Positions 46,952 to 55,960 of a DNA stretch of 64,000 nt are shown piece after piece (position 1 is the first letter of the stretch; each line of letters opens with the position of its first letter). Made by a program: the position numbers and the translations under genes. The stretch is from the NCBI GenBank assembly GCA_900637135.1, contig LR134353.1:4464001-4528000 (forward strand), in the 5' to 3' direction. This DNA is from Mycolicibacterium flavescens (GTDB taxonomy: Bacteria; Actinomycetota; Actinomycetes; Mycobacteriales; Mycobacteriaceae). The notes under the pieces are model-generated. The model saw nothing but the letters and a program-made list of their open reading frames with translations, made no database searches and was not told the origin of the DNA.

Positions 46952-47443
46952 ATGGCGGATTCATCATTCGATGTCGTGAGCAAGGTCGACCGCCAGGAGG
47001 TGGACAACGCGCTGAACCAGGCCGCCAAAGAGCTGGCCACCCGCTACGACTTCCGCGGCACCGACACGTCCATCGAGTGGCAGGGCGAGGAGACCGTCGT
47101 CATCACCAGCTCGACCGAGGAGCGCGCCAAGGCGGCCGTCGACGTGTTCAAGGAGAAGCTCGTCCGCCGCGACATCTCGATGAAGGCGTTCGACGCCGGC
47201 GATCCGCAGGCGTCTGGCAAGACCTACAAGGTCAGCGGCCAGATCAAGCAGGGCATCACGAGCGAGCAGGCCAAGAAAATCACCAAGCTGATCCGCGACG
47301 ACGGCCCCAAGGGCGTCAAGGCGCAGATCCAGGGCGAGGAGATCCGCGTCAGCTCGAAGAAACGCGACGACCTGCAGGCGGTGATCGCGCTGCTCAAAGG
47401 CGCCGACCTCGACGTGGCGCTGCAGTTCGTCAATTACCGCTGA
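46952..47443 (+). CDS. YajQ-family nucleotide-binding protein (Rv0566c-type)
   Basis: 163 residues, the full family length. It begins MADSSFDVVSKVDRQEVDNA and has ATRYDFRG and the closing DVALQFVNYR, the YajQ/UPF0234 signatures. Homologues bind cyclic di-GMP or other nucleotides, though the role in mycobacteria is not settled. AGGAGGA precedes the ATG. It is followed by gpsA on the same strand, as in M. tuberculosis. Confidence 0.97.
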   Translation: MADSSFDVVSKVDRQEVDNALNQAAKELATRYDFRGTDTSIEWQGEETVVITSSTEERAKAAVDVFKEKLVRRDISMKAFDAGDPQASGKTYKVSGQIKQGITSEQAKKITKLIRDDGPKGVKAQIQGEEIRVSSKKRDDLQAVIALLKGADLDVALQFVNYR

Positions 47444-47462
47444 GCGCTCGGAGCCACCTAGC

Positions 47463-47540
47463 GTGAGTGCGCCCACTTCTGCCTGAGGGTCGGGCCCCCC
47501 GGTCAATCACCGCCCTGCCGCAGAAATCGGCGCGCACACT
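47463..47540. repeat. Imperfect inverted repeat between yajQ and gpsA
   Basis: Left arm GTGAGTGCGCCCACTTCTGC (47463-47482) and right arm GCAGAAATCGGCGCGCACACT (47520-47540) are complementary with a few mismatches and one bulge, around a 37-nt loop. It could fold in RNA as a processing or termination hairpin, or be a small dispersed repeat. Confidence 0.4.
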
Positions 47541-47597
47541 GGGCCGTCGTTTCCGAATACGCCCTGGTTTCGAGCCGTCCGACCTACCCTGATCGGC

Positions 47598-48623
47598 ATG
47601 GCACCTGCGCAACGTGTTCCCCAAGTCGTCGTTCTCGGTGGAGGCTCCTGGGGCACCACCGTGGCGTCCATCTGCGCCCGCCGAGGGCCGACGCTGCAGT
47701 GGGTGCGCTCCCAGGAGACCGCCGACGACATCAACGACAACCACCGCAACTCGAAGTACCTGGGCAACGAGGTCGAGCTTCCGGACGGTCTGAAGGCGAC
47801 AACGGACTTTTCCGAGGCGGCAACGTGCGCCGACGTCATCGTCATGGGTGTGCCGTCACACGGCTTCCGCGCCGTGCTCACCGAACTGGCCAGGGAGCTG
47901 AGGCCGTGGGTCCCGGTGGTGTCGCTGGTCAAGGGTCTCGAGCAGGGCACCAACTTCCGGATGAGCCAGGTCGTCTCGGAGGTGCTGCCGGGCCATCCGG
48001 CCGGGATCCTGGCCGGGCCGAACATCGCGCGCGAGGTGGCCGAGGGGTACGCCGCCGCCGCGGTGCTCGCCATGCCCGACCCGCAACTCGCGGCGGACCT
48101 GGCACGACTGTTCCGCACCAAGCGGTTTCGCACCTACACCACCGATGACGTGGTCGGCGTGGAGATGGCCGGGGCACTGAAGAACGTCTACGCGATCGCG
48201 GTCGGCATGGGTTACTCGCTTGGCATCGGCGAGAACACGCGGGCGATGGTGATGGCCCGCGCGATCCGCGAGATGTCCAAACTCGGCGAGGCGACCGGCG
48301 GGCACCGCGACACGTTCGCCGGCCTGGCCGGCATCGGTGACCTGATCGTCACGTGCACCAGCCAGCGCAGCCGCAACCGTCACGTCGGCGAGCAGTTGGG
48401 CGCGGGCAAGCCGATCGACGAGATCATCGCGTCGATGAACCAGGTCGCCGAAGGCGTCAAGGCCGCGAGCGTCATCATGGAATTCGCTGACCAGTACGGG
48501 ATTTCGATGCCGATCGCTCGCGAGGTCGACGCCGTGGTCAACCACGGCTCCAGTGTCGAAGAGGCCTACCGCGGCCTCATGGTCGAAAAGCCGGGGCACG
48601 AGGTGCACGGCGCGGGGTTCTAG
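47598..48623 (+). CDS. gpsA: NAD(P)H-dependent glycerol-3-phosphate dehydrogenase
   Basis: 341 residues. It makes sn-glycerol-3-phosphate from dihydroxyacetone phosphate for phospholipid synthesis. GGGSWGTT at residues 14-21 binds NAD(P); GPNIAREVAEG, the catalytic Lys in GALKNVYAIAVGMGYSLG, and TCTSQRSRNRHVGEQLG complete the signature. It corresponds in position to M. tuberculosis Rv0564c. Its stop is 3 bp from the stop of the convergent secreted-protein gene. Confidence 0.97.
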   Translation: MAPAQRVPQVVVLGGGSWGTTVASICARRGPTLQWVRSQETADDINDNHRNSKYLGNEVELPDGLKATTDFSEAATCADVIVMGVPSHGFRAVLTELARELRPWVPVVSLVKGLEQGTNFRMSQVVSEVLPGHPAGILAGPNIAREVAEGYAAAAVLAMPDPQLAADLARLFRTKRFRTYTTDDVVGVEMAGALKNVYAIAVGMGYSLGIGENTRAMVMARAIREMSKLGEATGGHRDTFAGLAGIGDLIVTCTSQRSRNRHVGEQLGAGKPIDEIIASMNQVAEGVKAASVIMEFADQYGISMPIAREVDAVVNHGSSVEEAYRGLMVEKPGHEVHGAGF

Positions 48624-48626
48624 CGC

Positions 48627-49202
48627 TCAGTTGAAGAAGGGGTTCGTGCCCTCGGGCCGCTCGAGCAGCGGATCCCTGCCGCCGTTGATGATGTAGCTGC
48701 CCGCCGGGGACAACACGAAGCCGGACTGGTTTCGGCTGTCCGAGCATGTCGTCACACCGCCGTCACTGCCGCAGCTGACGGTCTGGAAGCTGATCCGCGA
48801 ACCGGCCGGAAGTGGCTTGGCGTCGCCGACGACCGCGAACACATCGGCCGTCGTCGCGGAGAACTGTGGAACACCGGGGCCGCCGCTGACGAAGTTTGCG
48901 CCGTCCGGTGCCGCGGGGATGGCGCCGCTGCAGCCGTAGCCGCCGTTGCGCTGCAGGACGCACGTCAACCCGTCCGGGGTCTTGAACGCGTACCAGTGGC
49001 CGTCCATCTTCGCGAACTCCGACAGCTTCACCGGTGCGAGCGCATTGACGTTCGGCGGCGGTGGCGGGGGTGGTTCGGACGGTTGAGCTACGGCGATACC
49101 TTGTGCACCGATCAGGGCCGCCCCCGCGGACCCGACGACGCCGATCAACACCCGGTTCAGCACGGTCCACACCCTAAGGGGTGCGGCTGATACTCGCAGC
49201 AT
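48627..49202 (-). CDS. Secreted hypothetical protein
   Basis: 191 residues. An N-terminal signal sequence (LIGVVGSAGAALIGAQGIAVAQ) is followed by a Pro-rich linker with a run of seven prolines, then a globular part with four Cys residues, including CVLQRNGGYGC and CGSDGGVTTC, likely two disulfides. It ends in FVLSPAGSYIINGG. It resembles uncharacterised exported mycobacterial proteins; no function known. The start is taken at the ATG of MLRVSAAP; a GTG at 49211 would add three residues. Confidence 0.85.
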   Translation of the reverse strand: MLRVSAAPLRVWTVLNRVLIGVVGSAGAALIGAQGIAVAQPSEPPPPPPPNVNALAPVKLSEFAKMDGHWYAFKTPDGLTCVLQRNGGYGCSGAIPAAPDGANFVSGGPGVPQFSATTADVFAVVGDAKPLPAGSRISFQTVSCGSDGGVTTCSDSRNQSGFVLSPAGSYIINGGRDPLLERPEGTNPFFN

Positions 49203-49334
49203 ACGAATCACATCGCCCCAGGTCGGCGCGCTGTTACCTGCGTCGACCTGCGGGTGTGAACCCCCCACCTGCGGGGTGGTGCCGAGAGCGGCTTCGACCG
49301 ACGCTGTAGTCAGGCAAAGTCACGGAGGAACCGA

Positions 49335-50561
49335 ATGAGAACCGCGCACACCGTGCTGGTGATCGGCAGCGGTCCGGCCGGACTGTCCTGCGCCGCTGAA
49401 CTGCACGCGCGCGGGATCGATGTGACCGTCGTCGAGCGCGGCGGGCAGATCGGCGCCGCCTGGTCCGGCCGCTACGACGCCCTACGGTTCAACACCTGCC
49501 GGCGCAACTCGGCCCTGCCCGGCGCTCCGTTCCCGCGCCACTTCGGGCAGTTTCCGACCCGCGACCAGTACGTCGACTATCTGCAGACCTACGCCGGACG
49601 CCATCATGTTGCCGTCGAGCTCGGCGTCGACGTTCAGCGGCTCGACCCGGTCCCCGAGGGAGGGTGGGGCGTAACGACGAACGCCGGTCTGCGGAAAGCG
49701 CGCCATGTCGTCGTTGCCACAGGCATCTTCAATCAGCCCGCTCTCCCCGACTGGGCAGCCGGCGACCGCTTCGCCAAAAGGGTCGTGCACGCCGCCCAAT
49801 ACCGCAACGCCGACCCGTTCTACGGCGAGCGTGTGTTGGTCGCCGGCGCGGGTTCCAGCGGACTCGAGATCGCCTACGAGTTGAGCCGATCGGGTTGCCG
49901 GGAGGTGCTGCTGGCGGTGCGCACTCCGCCGAACATCCTTCTGCGCGAAGTGGGCGGGCTGCCCTTCGACCTGCCGATGCCGCTCTTCCTCCGGCTGCCC
50001 GCCCGCCTCGTCGACAAGATGTTGCTCGTCGTGCAGCGCGGAATCATCAGCGATCTCAGCGATTTCGGGTTCTCCAAGCCGCCGGAGGGGCCGATCGCCG
50101 GTCTCAAACGCCGCGGCGCCGGAACGGCGATCGTCGACCGTCAAGTGATCGACGCGATCCGCGACCGCTCGCTTCGTGTGGTAGCAGCCGTCGACCGACT
50201 GCAACCCGATGGGGCGGTCCTGGCAGACGGCACCACCGTCCAGGTCGACACCATTGTCGCGGCGACGGGGTACCGAACGGGGCTGGACGCCATGGTCTCT
50301 CACCTCGGTGTCCTCGAGCAGCGGGGCATGCCGCGTGACGGGCGTGGTGGCGAGGTGCTGCCGGGTCTTCGCTTCGTCGGCTACGTGTACCGGCCGGGGC
50401 TGACGAGATTCGTGGGAACGCTGGCCAGACGGGTAGCCGACGACATCGCCGCACAGCTGGCTGCTCCTTCGAGAATCATCGCCGAAGGACGAGATCTTGC
50501 GAGAGTAGTGCCGCAAGCTCCGGACGGCTGTTCACACCGAGCTTGGCGAAGATCGCCTTGA
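49335..50561 (+). CDS. Flavin-containing monooxygenase-like NAD(P)/FAD oxidoreductase
   Basis: 408 residues. FAD motif GSGPAGLSC at residues 9-17; AWSGRYDALRFNTCRRNSAL, the FMO-like substrate loop; FAKRVVHAAQY, close to the FMO signature FxGxxxHxxxY but with Lys for Gly; and the second Rossmann motif GAGSSGLEIAYEL. Enzymes of this type oxygenate S, N or carbonyl compounds. GGAGG precedes the ATG. M. tuberculosis has a longer monooxygenase (Rv0565c) on the other side of gpsA. The last 86 bp overlap the convergent LuxR-type gene. Confidence 0.92.
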   Translation: MRTAHTVLVIGSGPAGLSCAAELHARGIDVTVVERGGQIGAAWSGRYDALRFNTCRRNSALPGAPFPRHFGQFPTRDQYVDYLQTYAGRHHVAVELGVDVQRLDPVPEGGWGVTTNAGLRKARHVVVATGIFNQPALPDWAAGDRFAKRVVHAAQYRNADPFYGERVLVAGAGSSGLEIAYELSRSGCREVLLAVRTPPNILLREVGGLPFDLPMPLFLRLPARLVDKMLLVVQRGIISDLSDFGFSKPPEGPIAGLKRRGAGTAIVDRQVIDAIRDRSLRVVAAVDRLQPDGAVLADGTTVQVDTIVAATGYRTGLDAMVSHLGVLEQRGMPRDGRGGEVLPGLRFVGYVYRPGLTRFVGTLARRVADDIAAQLAAPSRIIAEGRDLARVVPQAPDGCSHRAWRRSP

Positions 50562-51552
50562 TGTGACCACGCAACGTCTCGGCGGTGATCCACAGCCGGC
50601 CGGCGATCTCCCGGGTGGACATGCCGGTCAACAGCAGCTGGGTGACCTCCTTCTCACGACGGGTCAGCTGCCTCAGGTGAACCAGCAGCGGCGCAATGTC
50701 CGAACGCCGTGCCTGCTCCAAAACCACTGCAGTGCAATCTGTTTGCGAGCCTTCCCGCTCCATACGGACGCCCCGCACCACGAGCCAGTCACCCGAGCGT
50801 GCCCTGGTGCGCGCCATCGCCGGCTCACCGACACCGGTTTCGGCGAGAACACGTGCCTGGTGAGCGACCTCGTGCAGCACGATGGCGCTCTCCAGACGTT
50901 CGTCTTCCACGGGACCCAGCCACTCGGTGACCTGCGGTGTCATCGACTCGATGCTGCCGTCGTCGGCGAGCATCAGCAATGCGGGCGCTGCGGCAACACT
51001 GGGCAGGGGCTTCTCGCCGAGCTGAAGGGATGCCCGGATGCCGTTGGCCACGTGCGGGCAGAGCCTCGCCATCGTCGCGACCTCGCCCTCGGTGAAGAAC
51101 GCGTCCTCGGCCCGCCGGGTCAGGCAGAAGTGCCCCCAGGTGGCCGACCCGGAACTGAAGACGCCGCGCATCTCGTCGCCGTACCCGTTGGGCTGGTAGA
51201 TCTTCGACCACCGCGTGCTGCGGTTCAGGTCGCCGGCGGTCTCGATGCCGAGTGACGCCGCCGGGACATCCCGCCGCGCGAGGTCGACGAACTTGTTCAC
51301 GTCGTCGGTGGTCAACTCGCATTCAATGAGGGCGAGGTTCTGCTGACGTGTGACGTTCTCGGCGTGCACCCCGGTGATGAGCAGCGTGTCGGGGTCAGTC
51401 AGCAGCCAGCCCGCAGCGGCGTAGGAGATCTCCCCCCTCACGGCGGCAGCCACCGCAGCCAATAGTTCGAGCGGATCGTGAGCCCGGGCACAGATGCGTG
51501 CGACCCGCTGTTCCAACCGGGCAGGCCCGCTCAACGACATAGCCGATGACAT
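50476..51552 (-). CDS. LuxR-type transcriptional regulator
   Basis: 358 residues from the ATG at 51552 (GGTGGG upstream). The C-terminus is a LuxR/NarL helix-turn-helix: LTRREKEVTQLLLTGMSTREIAGRL and TLRGHIKAIFAKLGV. The long N-terminal part looks GAF/PAS-like (GVFSSGSATWGHFCLTRR) and may sense a small molecule. Its 3' end overlaps the monooxygenase by 86 bp on the opposite strand, so the two transcripts are antisense there. Possible regulator of that gene (inference). Confidence 0.92.
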   Translation of the reverse strand: MSSAMSLSGPARLEQRVARICARAHDPLELLAAVAAAVRGEISYAAAGWLLTDPDTLLITGVHAENVTRQQNLALIECELTTDDVNKFVDLARRDVPAASLGIETAGDLNRSTRWSKIYQPNGYGDEMRGVFSSGSATWGHFCLTRRAEDAFFTEGEVATMARLCPHVANGIRASLQLGEKPLPSVAAAPALLMLADDGSIESMTPQVTEWLGPVEDERLESAIVLHEVAHQARVLAETGVGEPAMARTRARSGDWLVVRGVRMEREGSQTDCTAVVLEQARRSDIAPLLVHLRQLTRREKEVTQLLLTGMSTREIAGRLWITAETLRGHIKAIFAKLGVNSRPELAALLSQDLVLRR

Positions 51553-51880
51553 ACCGACCCACCGCCCTTTCGTTGGGGTTTCGCCGTCCGTCGGGGTGGT
51601 CCGTACTGTCGGTTCTACTCCCCTTTGTCGCACGCAGACAAGGACTCCGCGGACCGCTCACACAGCGCACTCCCAAGGGGGTGGCGCGTACGAACAGCGA
51701 AGGAGGATTTTCGATGCGGCGAAGCTGACGCCGCGCTACGTCGTTACGTCGACCGGCACCGCCGGGCGTGGGAGGCGATGAAGCAGGTCCTCGAATCGAC
51801 CTTGGGCGCACCGATCACGACCCTGAACACCGCCCTGCCGATGGTCGAGCTGCGGCTGACAGATCCTGACCGGTGAGGCG
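51553..51880. other. Intergenic stretch with a minimal ORF and no clear gene
   Basis: About 330 bp between the LuxR-type start and the htpX stop. On the plus strand AAGGAGGA stands 5 nt before ATG CGG CGA AGC TGA (51714-51728), a four-residue frame. Another frame is open to 51876 and ends in MVELRLTDPDR but has no start with a ribosome site. It could be a leader, a frameshifted small gene, or noncoding. Confidence 0.4.
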
Positions 51881-52759
51881 TCAGTAGTAACCCGGGCCGC
51901 GGCCGGCCATCGACTCGAGGCGGGCGATGCGGTCCCCGATCGGCGGGTGCGTCGAGAACAGCTTGCCGATCTTCTCGCCCGCACGGAACGGGTTGGCGAT
52001 CATCAGGTGCGCCTGATCGGCCAGTTTGGGGTCGGGCGGCAGCGGCGCCTGCTCGACGCCGGCGCTGATCTTGCGCAGCGCGCTGGCCAACGCCAGCGGA
52101 TCGCCCGTCAGCTCCGCGCCGGACTGGTCGGCCTGGTACTCCCGCGACCGCGAAACGGCCAGCTTGATCACCATCGCGGCGATGGGTCCGAGCATCGAAA
52201 CCAACAGGATCGCAAAGGGATTCGCGCCCTCGCGGTTACCGCCGAATATCGTCGCGAAGTAGGCGAGGTTGGCGAGCGCGGTGATGACCGCGGCCATCGC
52301 GCCGGCGACGCTGGAGATCAGGATGTCGCGGTTGTAGACGTGCGACAGTTCATGACCGAGCACCGCCCGCAGTTCGCGTTCGTTGAGGATCTGCAGGATG
52401 CCGGTCGTACAGCACACCGCGGCGTTGCGCGGATTTCGCCCGGTGGCGAACGCGTTCGGCGCGTCGGTGTCGCTGATGTACAGCCGCGGCATCGGCTGGC
52501 GGGCGGTGGTGGCCAGCTCGCGCACGATCCGGTACATCACCGGCGCCTGCATCTCGGTGACCGGCTGGGCGTGCATCGCCCGCAACGCGATCTTGTCGCT
52601 GTTGAAATACATGTAGGCGTTCATGCCGACGGCGAACAGCACCGCCAGGCCGATGAGCGCCGTATTGCGGAACAGCGCCGCGATGAACACGATCAGCGCC
52701 GAGAACCCCACCAGCAGAGCGAACGTCTTGGCGGTGTTCGCGTGCGGATGCCAGGTCAT
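51881..52759 (-). CDS. htpX: Membrane zinc metalloprotease HtpX
   Basis: 292 residues; M48 family, degrades misfolded membrane proteins. Two N-terminal helices, the zinc-binding HELSH near residues 139-143, two more helices, and the third ligand region SREYQADQSGAELTGDP. GGAGGAGG stands just before the ATG. Its start is 69 bp downstream of the prenyl synthase stop, the same pair as Rv0562-Rv0563. Confidence 0.97.
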   Translation of the reverse strand: MTWHPHANTAKTFALLVGFSALIVFIAALFRNTALIGLAVLFAVGMNAYMYFNSDKIALRAMHAQPVTEMQAPVMYRIVRELATTARQPMPRLYISDTDAPNAFATGRNPRNAAVCCTTGILQILNERELRAVLGHELSHVYNRDILISSVAGAMAAVITALANLAYFATIFGGNREGANPFAILLVSMLGPIAAMVIKLAVSRSREYQADQSGAELTGDPLALASALRKISAGVEQAPLPPDPKLADQAHLMIANPFRAGEKIGKLFSTHPPIGDRIARLESMAGRGPGYY

Positions 52760-52828
52760 CGCTTCCTCCTCCAGAAAGAAAGACTTCGCTGAGTCAACGC
52801 TTAGTCGGGCTCCGCAAGTTCCAGGCGC

Positions 52829-53836
52829 TCAGCCGTGCCGGTTGACCGTGTAATCCACCAGGGTCGCCAGGGCCTGACGGCCCGGCCCCTCGGGCAGCTG
52901 CGCGAGCTCCTCGCGGGCCCGCACCGCGTACTGCGTGACGGTCTGCTTGGCCTTCGCCATGCCCGGCGAGCCCCGCAGCAGCCGCAGCGCCTCGGCCACG
53001 TCGTCGTCGTTCTCCACCGGCCCGGCCAGCAGCTCGCGCAACCGGTCGGCGGCGGGACCGTCGTCACGCAGCGCGTACAGCACCGGCAGCGTGTGCACTC
53101 CCTCGCGCAGGTCGGTGCCCGGCACCTTGCCGGACTCGTCAGGATCGCTGTCGATGTCGATGATGTCGTCGGAGATCTGGAACGCCGTGCCGACGATGCC
53201 GCCCAGCCGGCTCAACCGCTCGATCTGCTCTTCGTCGGCGCCGGAGAACGTCGCCCCGAACCGGCCGGACGCCGCGATCAGGCATGCGGTCTTCTCGTAG
53301 ACGACCTTCAAGTAGTGCTCGACGGAGTCGACGTGTTCGGCCGCGCCGCGGGTTTCCCGCATCTGTCCGGTGACCAGCTGGGCGAAGGTGTCGGCGATGA
53401 TGCGCACGGCGTCCGGCCCGAGCCTGCTGACCAGACGCGAGGCGGTGGCGAACAGGTAGTCGCCGGCCAGGATCGCGATGTTGTTGCCCCAGCGCGCGTT
53501 GGCGCTGTCGGCACCGCGGCGGACCTGCGCTTCGTCCATCACGTCGTCGTGGTACAGCGTCGCGAGGTGGACCAGTTCGATGACCGCGCCCGCGACGGTG
53601 ACCTGCCACGCGTCCGGGTCCGGACCCAGCCGGGCTGAGAGCACCGTGAACAGCGGACGGAACCGCTTCCCGCCGGCCTGAAACAGGTGTTGTACCGCTT
53701 CGGCCATCAGCTCGTCGGCTTTGCCGAGCTCAGTGGCCATCAGGTCTTCGATGCGGGCGACCCCGTCGCGCACTTCCTGCGCGAATTCGGGATCTCCGAA
53801 GTCCACCCCGGCTACCACCGTCGCTGGCGTCCTCAC
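52829..53836 (-). CDS. grcC1: Polyprenyl diphosphate synthase (GrcC1-type)
   Basis: 335 residues from the GTG at 53836. Both Asp-rich motifs are intact: DDVMD in LYHDDVMDEAQVRRG and DDIID in ISDDIIDIDSD; GGKRFRP binds the allylic phosphate region. It should build the long prenyl chain of menaquinone, in keeping with menJ, menG and menD nearby. Upstream open frame is ignored because family similarity starts at this GTG. It is divergent from menJ, with only about 90 bp between likely starts. Confidence 0.95.
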   Translation of the reverse strand: MRTPATVVAGVDFGDPEFAQEVRDGVARIEDLMATELGKADELMAEAVQHLFQAGGKRFRPLFTVLSARLGPDPDAWQVTVAGAVIELVHLATLYHDDVMDEAQVRRGADSANARWGNNIAILAGDYLFATASRLVSRLGPDAVRIIADTFAQLVTGQMRETRGAAEHVDSVEHYLKVVYEKTACLIAASGRFGATFSGADEEQIERLSRLGGIVGTAFQISDDIIDIDSDPDESGKVPGTDLREGVHTLPVLYALRDDGPAADRLRELLAGPVENDDDVAEALRLLRGSPGMAKAKQTVTQYAVRAREELAQLPEGPGRQALATLVDYTVNRHG

Positions 53837-53923
53837 CCTGCCAACATACTGGGAACCATGGATGGTTCGGCGGGCAGGAGCGCAGGGCCCACGCCCAAGG
53901 GGCAGGGGACGACCGGGGGATCG

Positions 53924-55138
53924 ATGAAGGGGGACGTGGTCGTCGTCGGGGCCGGGCCGGCTGGTTCGGCCGCCGCAGCGTGGGCGGCACGCAACGGCCG
54001 CGATGTCCTCGTCATCGACAAAGCGCAGTTCCCGCGCGACAAGGCCTGCGGCGACGGCCTGACTCCGCGCGCGGTGCTCGAGATGCGCCGCCTCGGACTC
54101 GGGCCGTGGCTGGATGACCGGGTGCAGCACCGCGGGCTGCGGATGTCCGGATTCGGGGCCGATGTCGAAATCGAATGGCCGGGGCCGTCGTTCCCGTCAA
54201 CGTCGAGCGCGGTCCCCCGCACCGAACTCGACGACCGGATCCGCATGGTCGCCGTCGACGACGGCGCGAAGATGATGCTCGGCGTGAAAGCCGTCGACGT
54301 GCGTCGTGACGCCTCCGGGCGCGTGGAGGCGGTGATCCTCGACTCGGGCGCCGAGATCGGGTGCGGCGAGCTGATTGTCGCCGACGGAGCCCGCTCGACG
54401 CTGGGCCGCGTCCTGGGCCGCGAATGGCATCAGGAGACGGTGTACGGCGTGGCGATCCGCGGCTACATCGCGACGCCGCGCGCGAGCGAACCGTGGATCA
54501 CCTCGCACCTGGAGTTGCGCTCGCCGCAGGGGGCGGTGCTGCCCGGATACGGTTGGATCTTTCCGCTGGGCAATGGGGAGGTGAACATCGGCGTCGGCGC
54601 GCTCGCGACGGCCAAGCGCCCGGCCGACGCCGCGCTGCGGCCCCTCATGTCCTATTACACCGGGTTACGTCGTGAGGAGTGGGGCTTCGTCGGGGAGCCG
54701 CGCGCCGGCCTGTCTGCACTGCTGCCGATGGGCGGCGCCGTGTCGGGGGTGGCCGGACCGAACTGGATGCTGATCGGCGACGCGGCCGCCTGCGTGAACC
54801 CGCTCAACGGCGAGGGCATCGACTACGGGCTCGAAACCGGCAGGCTGGCCGCCGAACTGCTGGGCACCGGCGATCTCACGCAGGCGTGGCCCGCCGTGCT
54901 GACGGCGCACTATGCGCGCGGGTTCTCGGTGGCCAGGCGGCTCGCGCTGCTGCTGACGTTCCCGCGGTTCCTGCCGTCGACCGGGCCGCTCGCCATGCGG
55001 TCGGAGACGCTGATGAATGTCGCGGTGCGGGTCATGGGCAACTTCGTCACCGACGAGGACGAGGACTGGACGGCCCGGGTCTGGCGCGGAGCCGGCCGCC
55101 TGTCGCGGCGCATCGACGCCCGCACACCGTTCAGCTAG
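53924..55138 (+). CDS. menJ: Menaquinone side-chain reductase MenJ (geranylgeranyl-reductase family)
   Basis: 404 residues from the ATG at 53924 (GGGGGA 5 nt upstream); an ATG at 53858 would give 426. M. tuberculosis MenJ (Rv0561c) is 408 long, which favours the shorter form. FAD motif GAGPAGSAAAAWAA at the start, FPRDKACGDGLTPRAV, and the second FAD site GDAAACVNPLNGEGIDYGLETGR. MenJ saturates the beta-isoprene of menaquinone-9. Very close to the M. tuberculosis protein in all motif regions and in position next to the prenyl synthase. Confidence 0.96.
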   Translation: MKGDVVVVGAGPAGSAAAAWAARNGRDVLVIDKAQFPRDKACGDGLTPRAVLEMRRLGLGPWLDDRVQHRGLRMSGFGADVEIEWPGPSFPSTSSAVPRTELDDRIRMVAVDDGAKMMLGVKAVDVRRDASGRVEAVILDSGAEIGCGELIVADGARSTLGRVLGREWHQETVYGVAIRGYIATPRASEPWITSHLELRSPQGAVLPGYGWIFPLGNGEVNIGVGALATAKRPADAALRPLMSYYTGLRREEWGFVGEPRAGLSALLPMGGAVSGVAGPNWMLIGDAAACVNPLNGEGIDYGLETGRLAAELLGTGDLTQAWPAVLTAHYARGFSVARRLALLLTFPRFLPSTGPLAMRSETLMNVAVRVMGNFVTDEDEDWTARVWRGAGRLSRRIDARTPFS

Positions 55139-55393
55139 TCAGTCGCGCCGACGCCGCTCGCCGAGCTTCAGGGCGACGCGGGTGGGCGCCGGGTCCCGGT
55201 TCGTCTGCGCAGAAGCGGTGAGCCCCAAGGCAATCAGTATGTCGGCCGCGGTGACGAACAACCCGATCCAGTACGCCCACCGCATGGTGGGGTCCGGTTG
55301 GGACGCGAAGTACAAGACGAGGAAGATCGGGCCGATGATGCCGAAGACGAACATCATGCCCTGAAACATCAAATAGCGCTTGAACGTCTCCAT
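55139..55393 (-). CDS. Small two-helix membrane protein
   Basis: 84 residues. Two hydrophobic helices, about 9-28 (MFQGMMFVFGIIGPIFLVLY) and 39-62, then a charged tail LKLGERRRRD. Family not recognised. Its stop codon abuts the stop of menJ on the opposite strand. Confidence 0.8.
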   Translation of the reverse strand: METFKRYLMFQGMMFVFGIIGPIFLVLYFASQPDPTMRWAYWIGLFVTAADILIALGLTASAQTNRDPAPTRVALKLGERRRRD

Positions 55394-55414
55394 GGCGCAG
55401 GCAGAATATCGCGG

Positions 55415-55855
55415 ATGACCGCCGTGTACCGGGCTCCGATGCGATCCCGTCGCGACGACATCGACCCACAGGGATCGCTCGACCGGGCGTTGGCGCTGGG
55501 CGTCGTCGGTTTCGGCGACGCGGGTTTTGGCGAGCGGCTGGCTCGTCGCGTGGACCGGTTCGCCGATGTCGAGGATGGGTCCTTCGTGTGGACCCGCGAC
55601 GCGGATGGTCTTTTCTGGTTAGGCCGTATCGATGGTCCGTACCGCCGTGACGACACCGACGAGGCCTCCGCTGTCGACCTGGTTCATGTGCGGCCGTGCC
55701 GCTGGCTCAGCGAGCCTGTCCTCGAACCCGACGTTCCCGCAGCGGTTCTCGCGACCTACGCACGCGGCGGGCGCAACTTTCAGCAAACGCACGACCCCGA
55801 TGTCGGCCCGCAGTCGGAACGCATCTGGGATACCCGCAGGGATCAGGATTCGTAA
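55415..55855 (+). CDS. Hypothetical protein, conserved-looking soluble
   Basis: 146 residues from the ATG at 55415, 21 bp from the divergent small membrane gene. The sequence is soluble and acidic-basic mixed; FVWTRDADGLFWLGRIDGPY and DLVHVRPCRWLSEPVL look like a small beta-rich domain. I do not recognise a named family or function. Confidence 0.75.
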   Translation: MTAVYRAPMRSRRDDIDPQGSLDRALALGVVGFGDAGFGERLARRVDRFADVEDGSFVWTRDADGLFWLGRIDGPYRRDDTDEASAVDLVHVRPCRWLSEPVLEPDVPAAVLATYARGGRNFQQTHDPDVGPQSERIWDTRRDQDS

Positions 55856-55960
55856 CCAGGCTAACTGTAAGCGCAGCTAGATGACCTGTTTTCGGCAGCG
55901 TGCGGGGATTATCCTGGAGCACAGCGGCGTTCATGTATGCATCGGCGGAAGGAAACCACG

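Noticed and set aside
52829..54130. 433-residue version of the prenyl synthase
   Set aside because: The extra 98 residues are antisense to menJ and not family-like; the GTG at 53836 fits.
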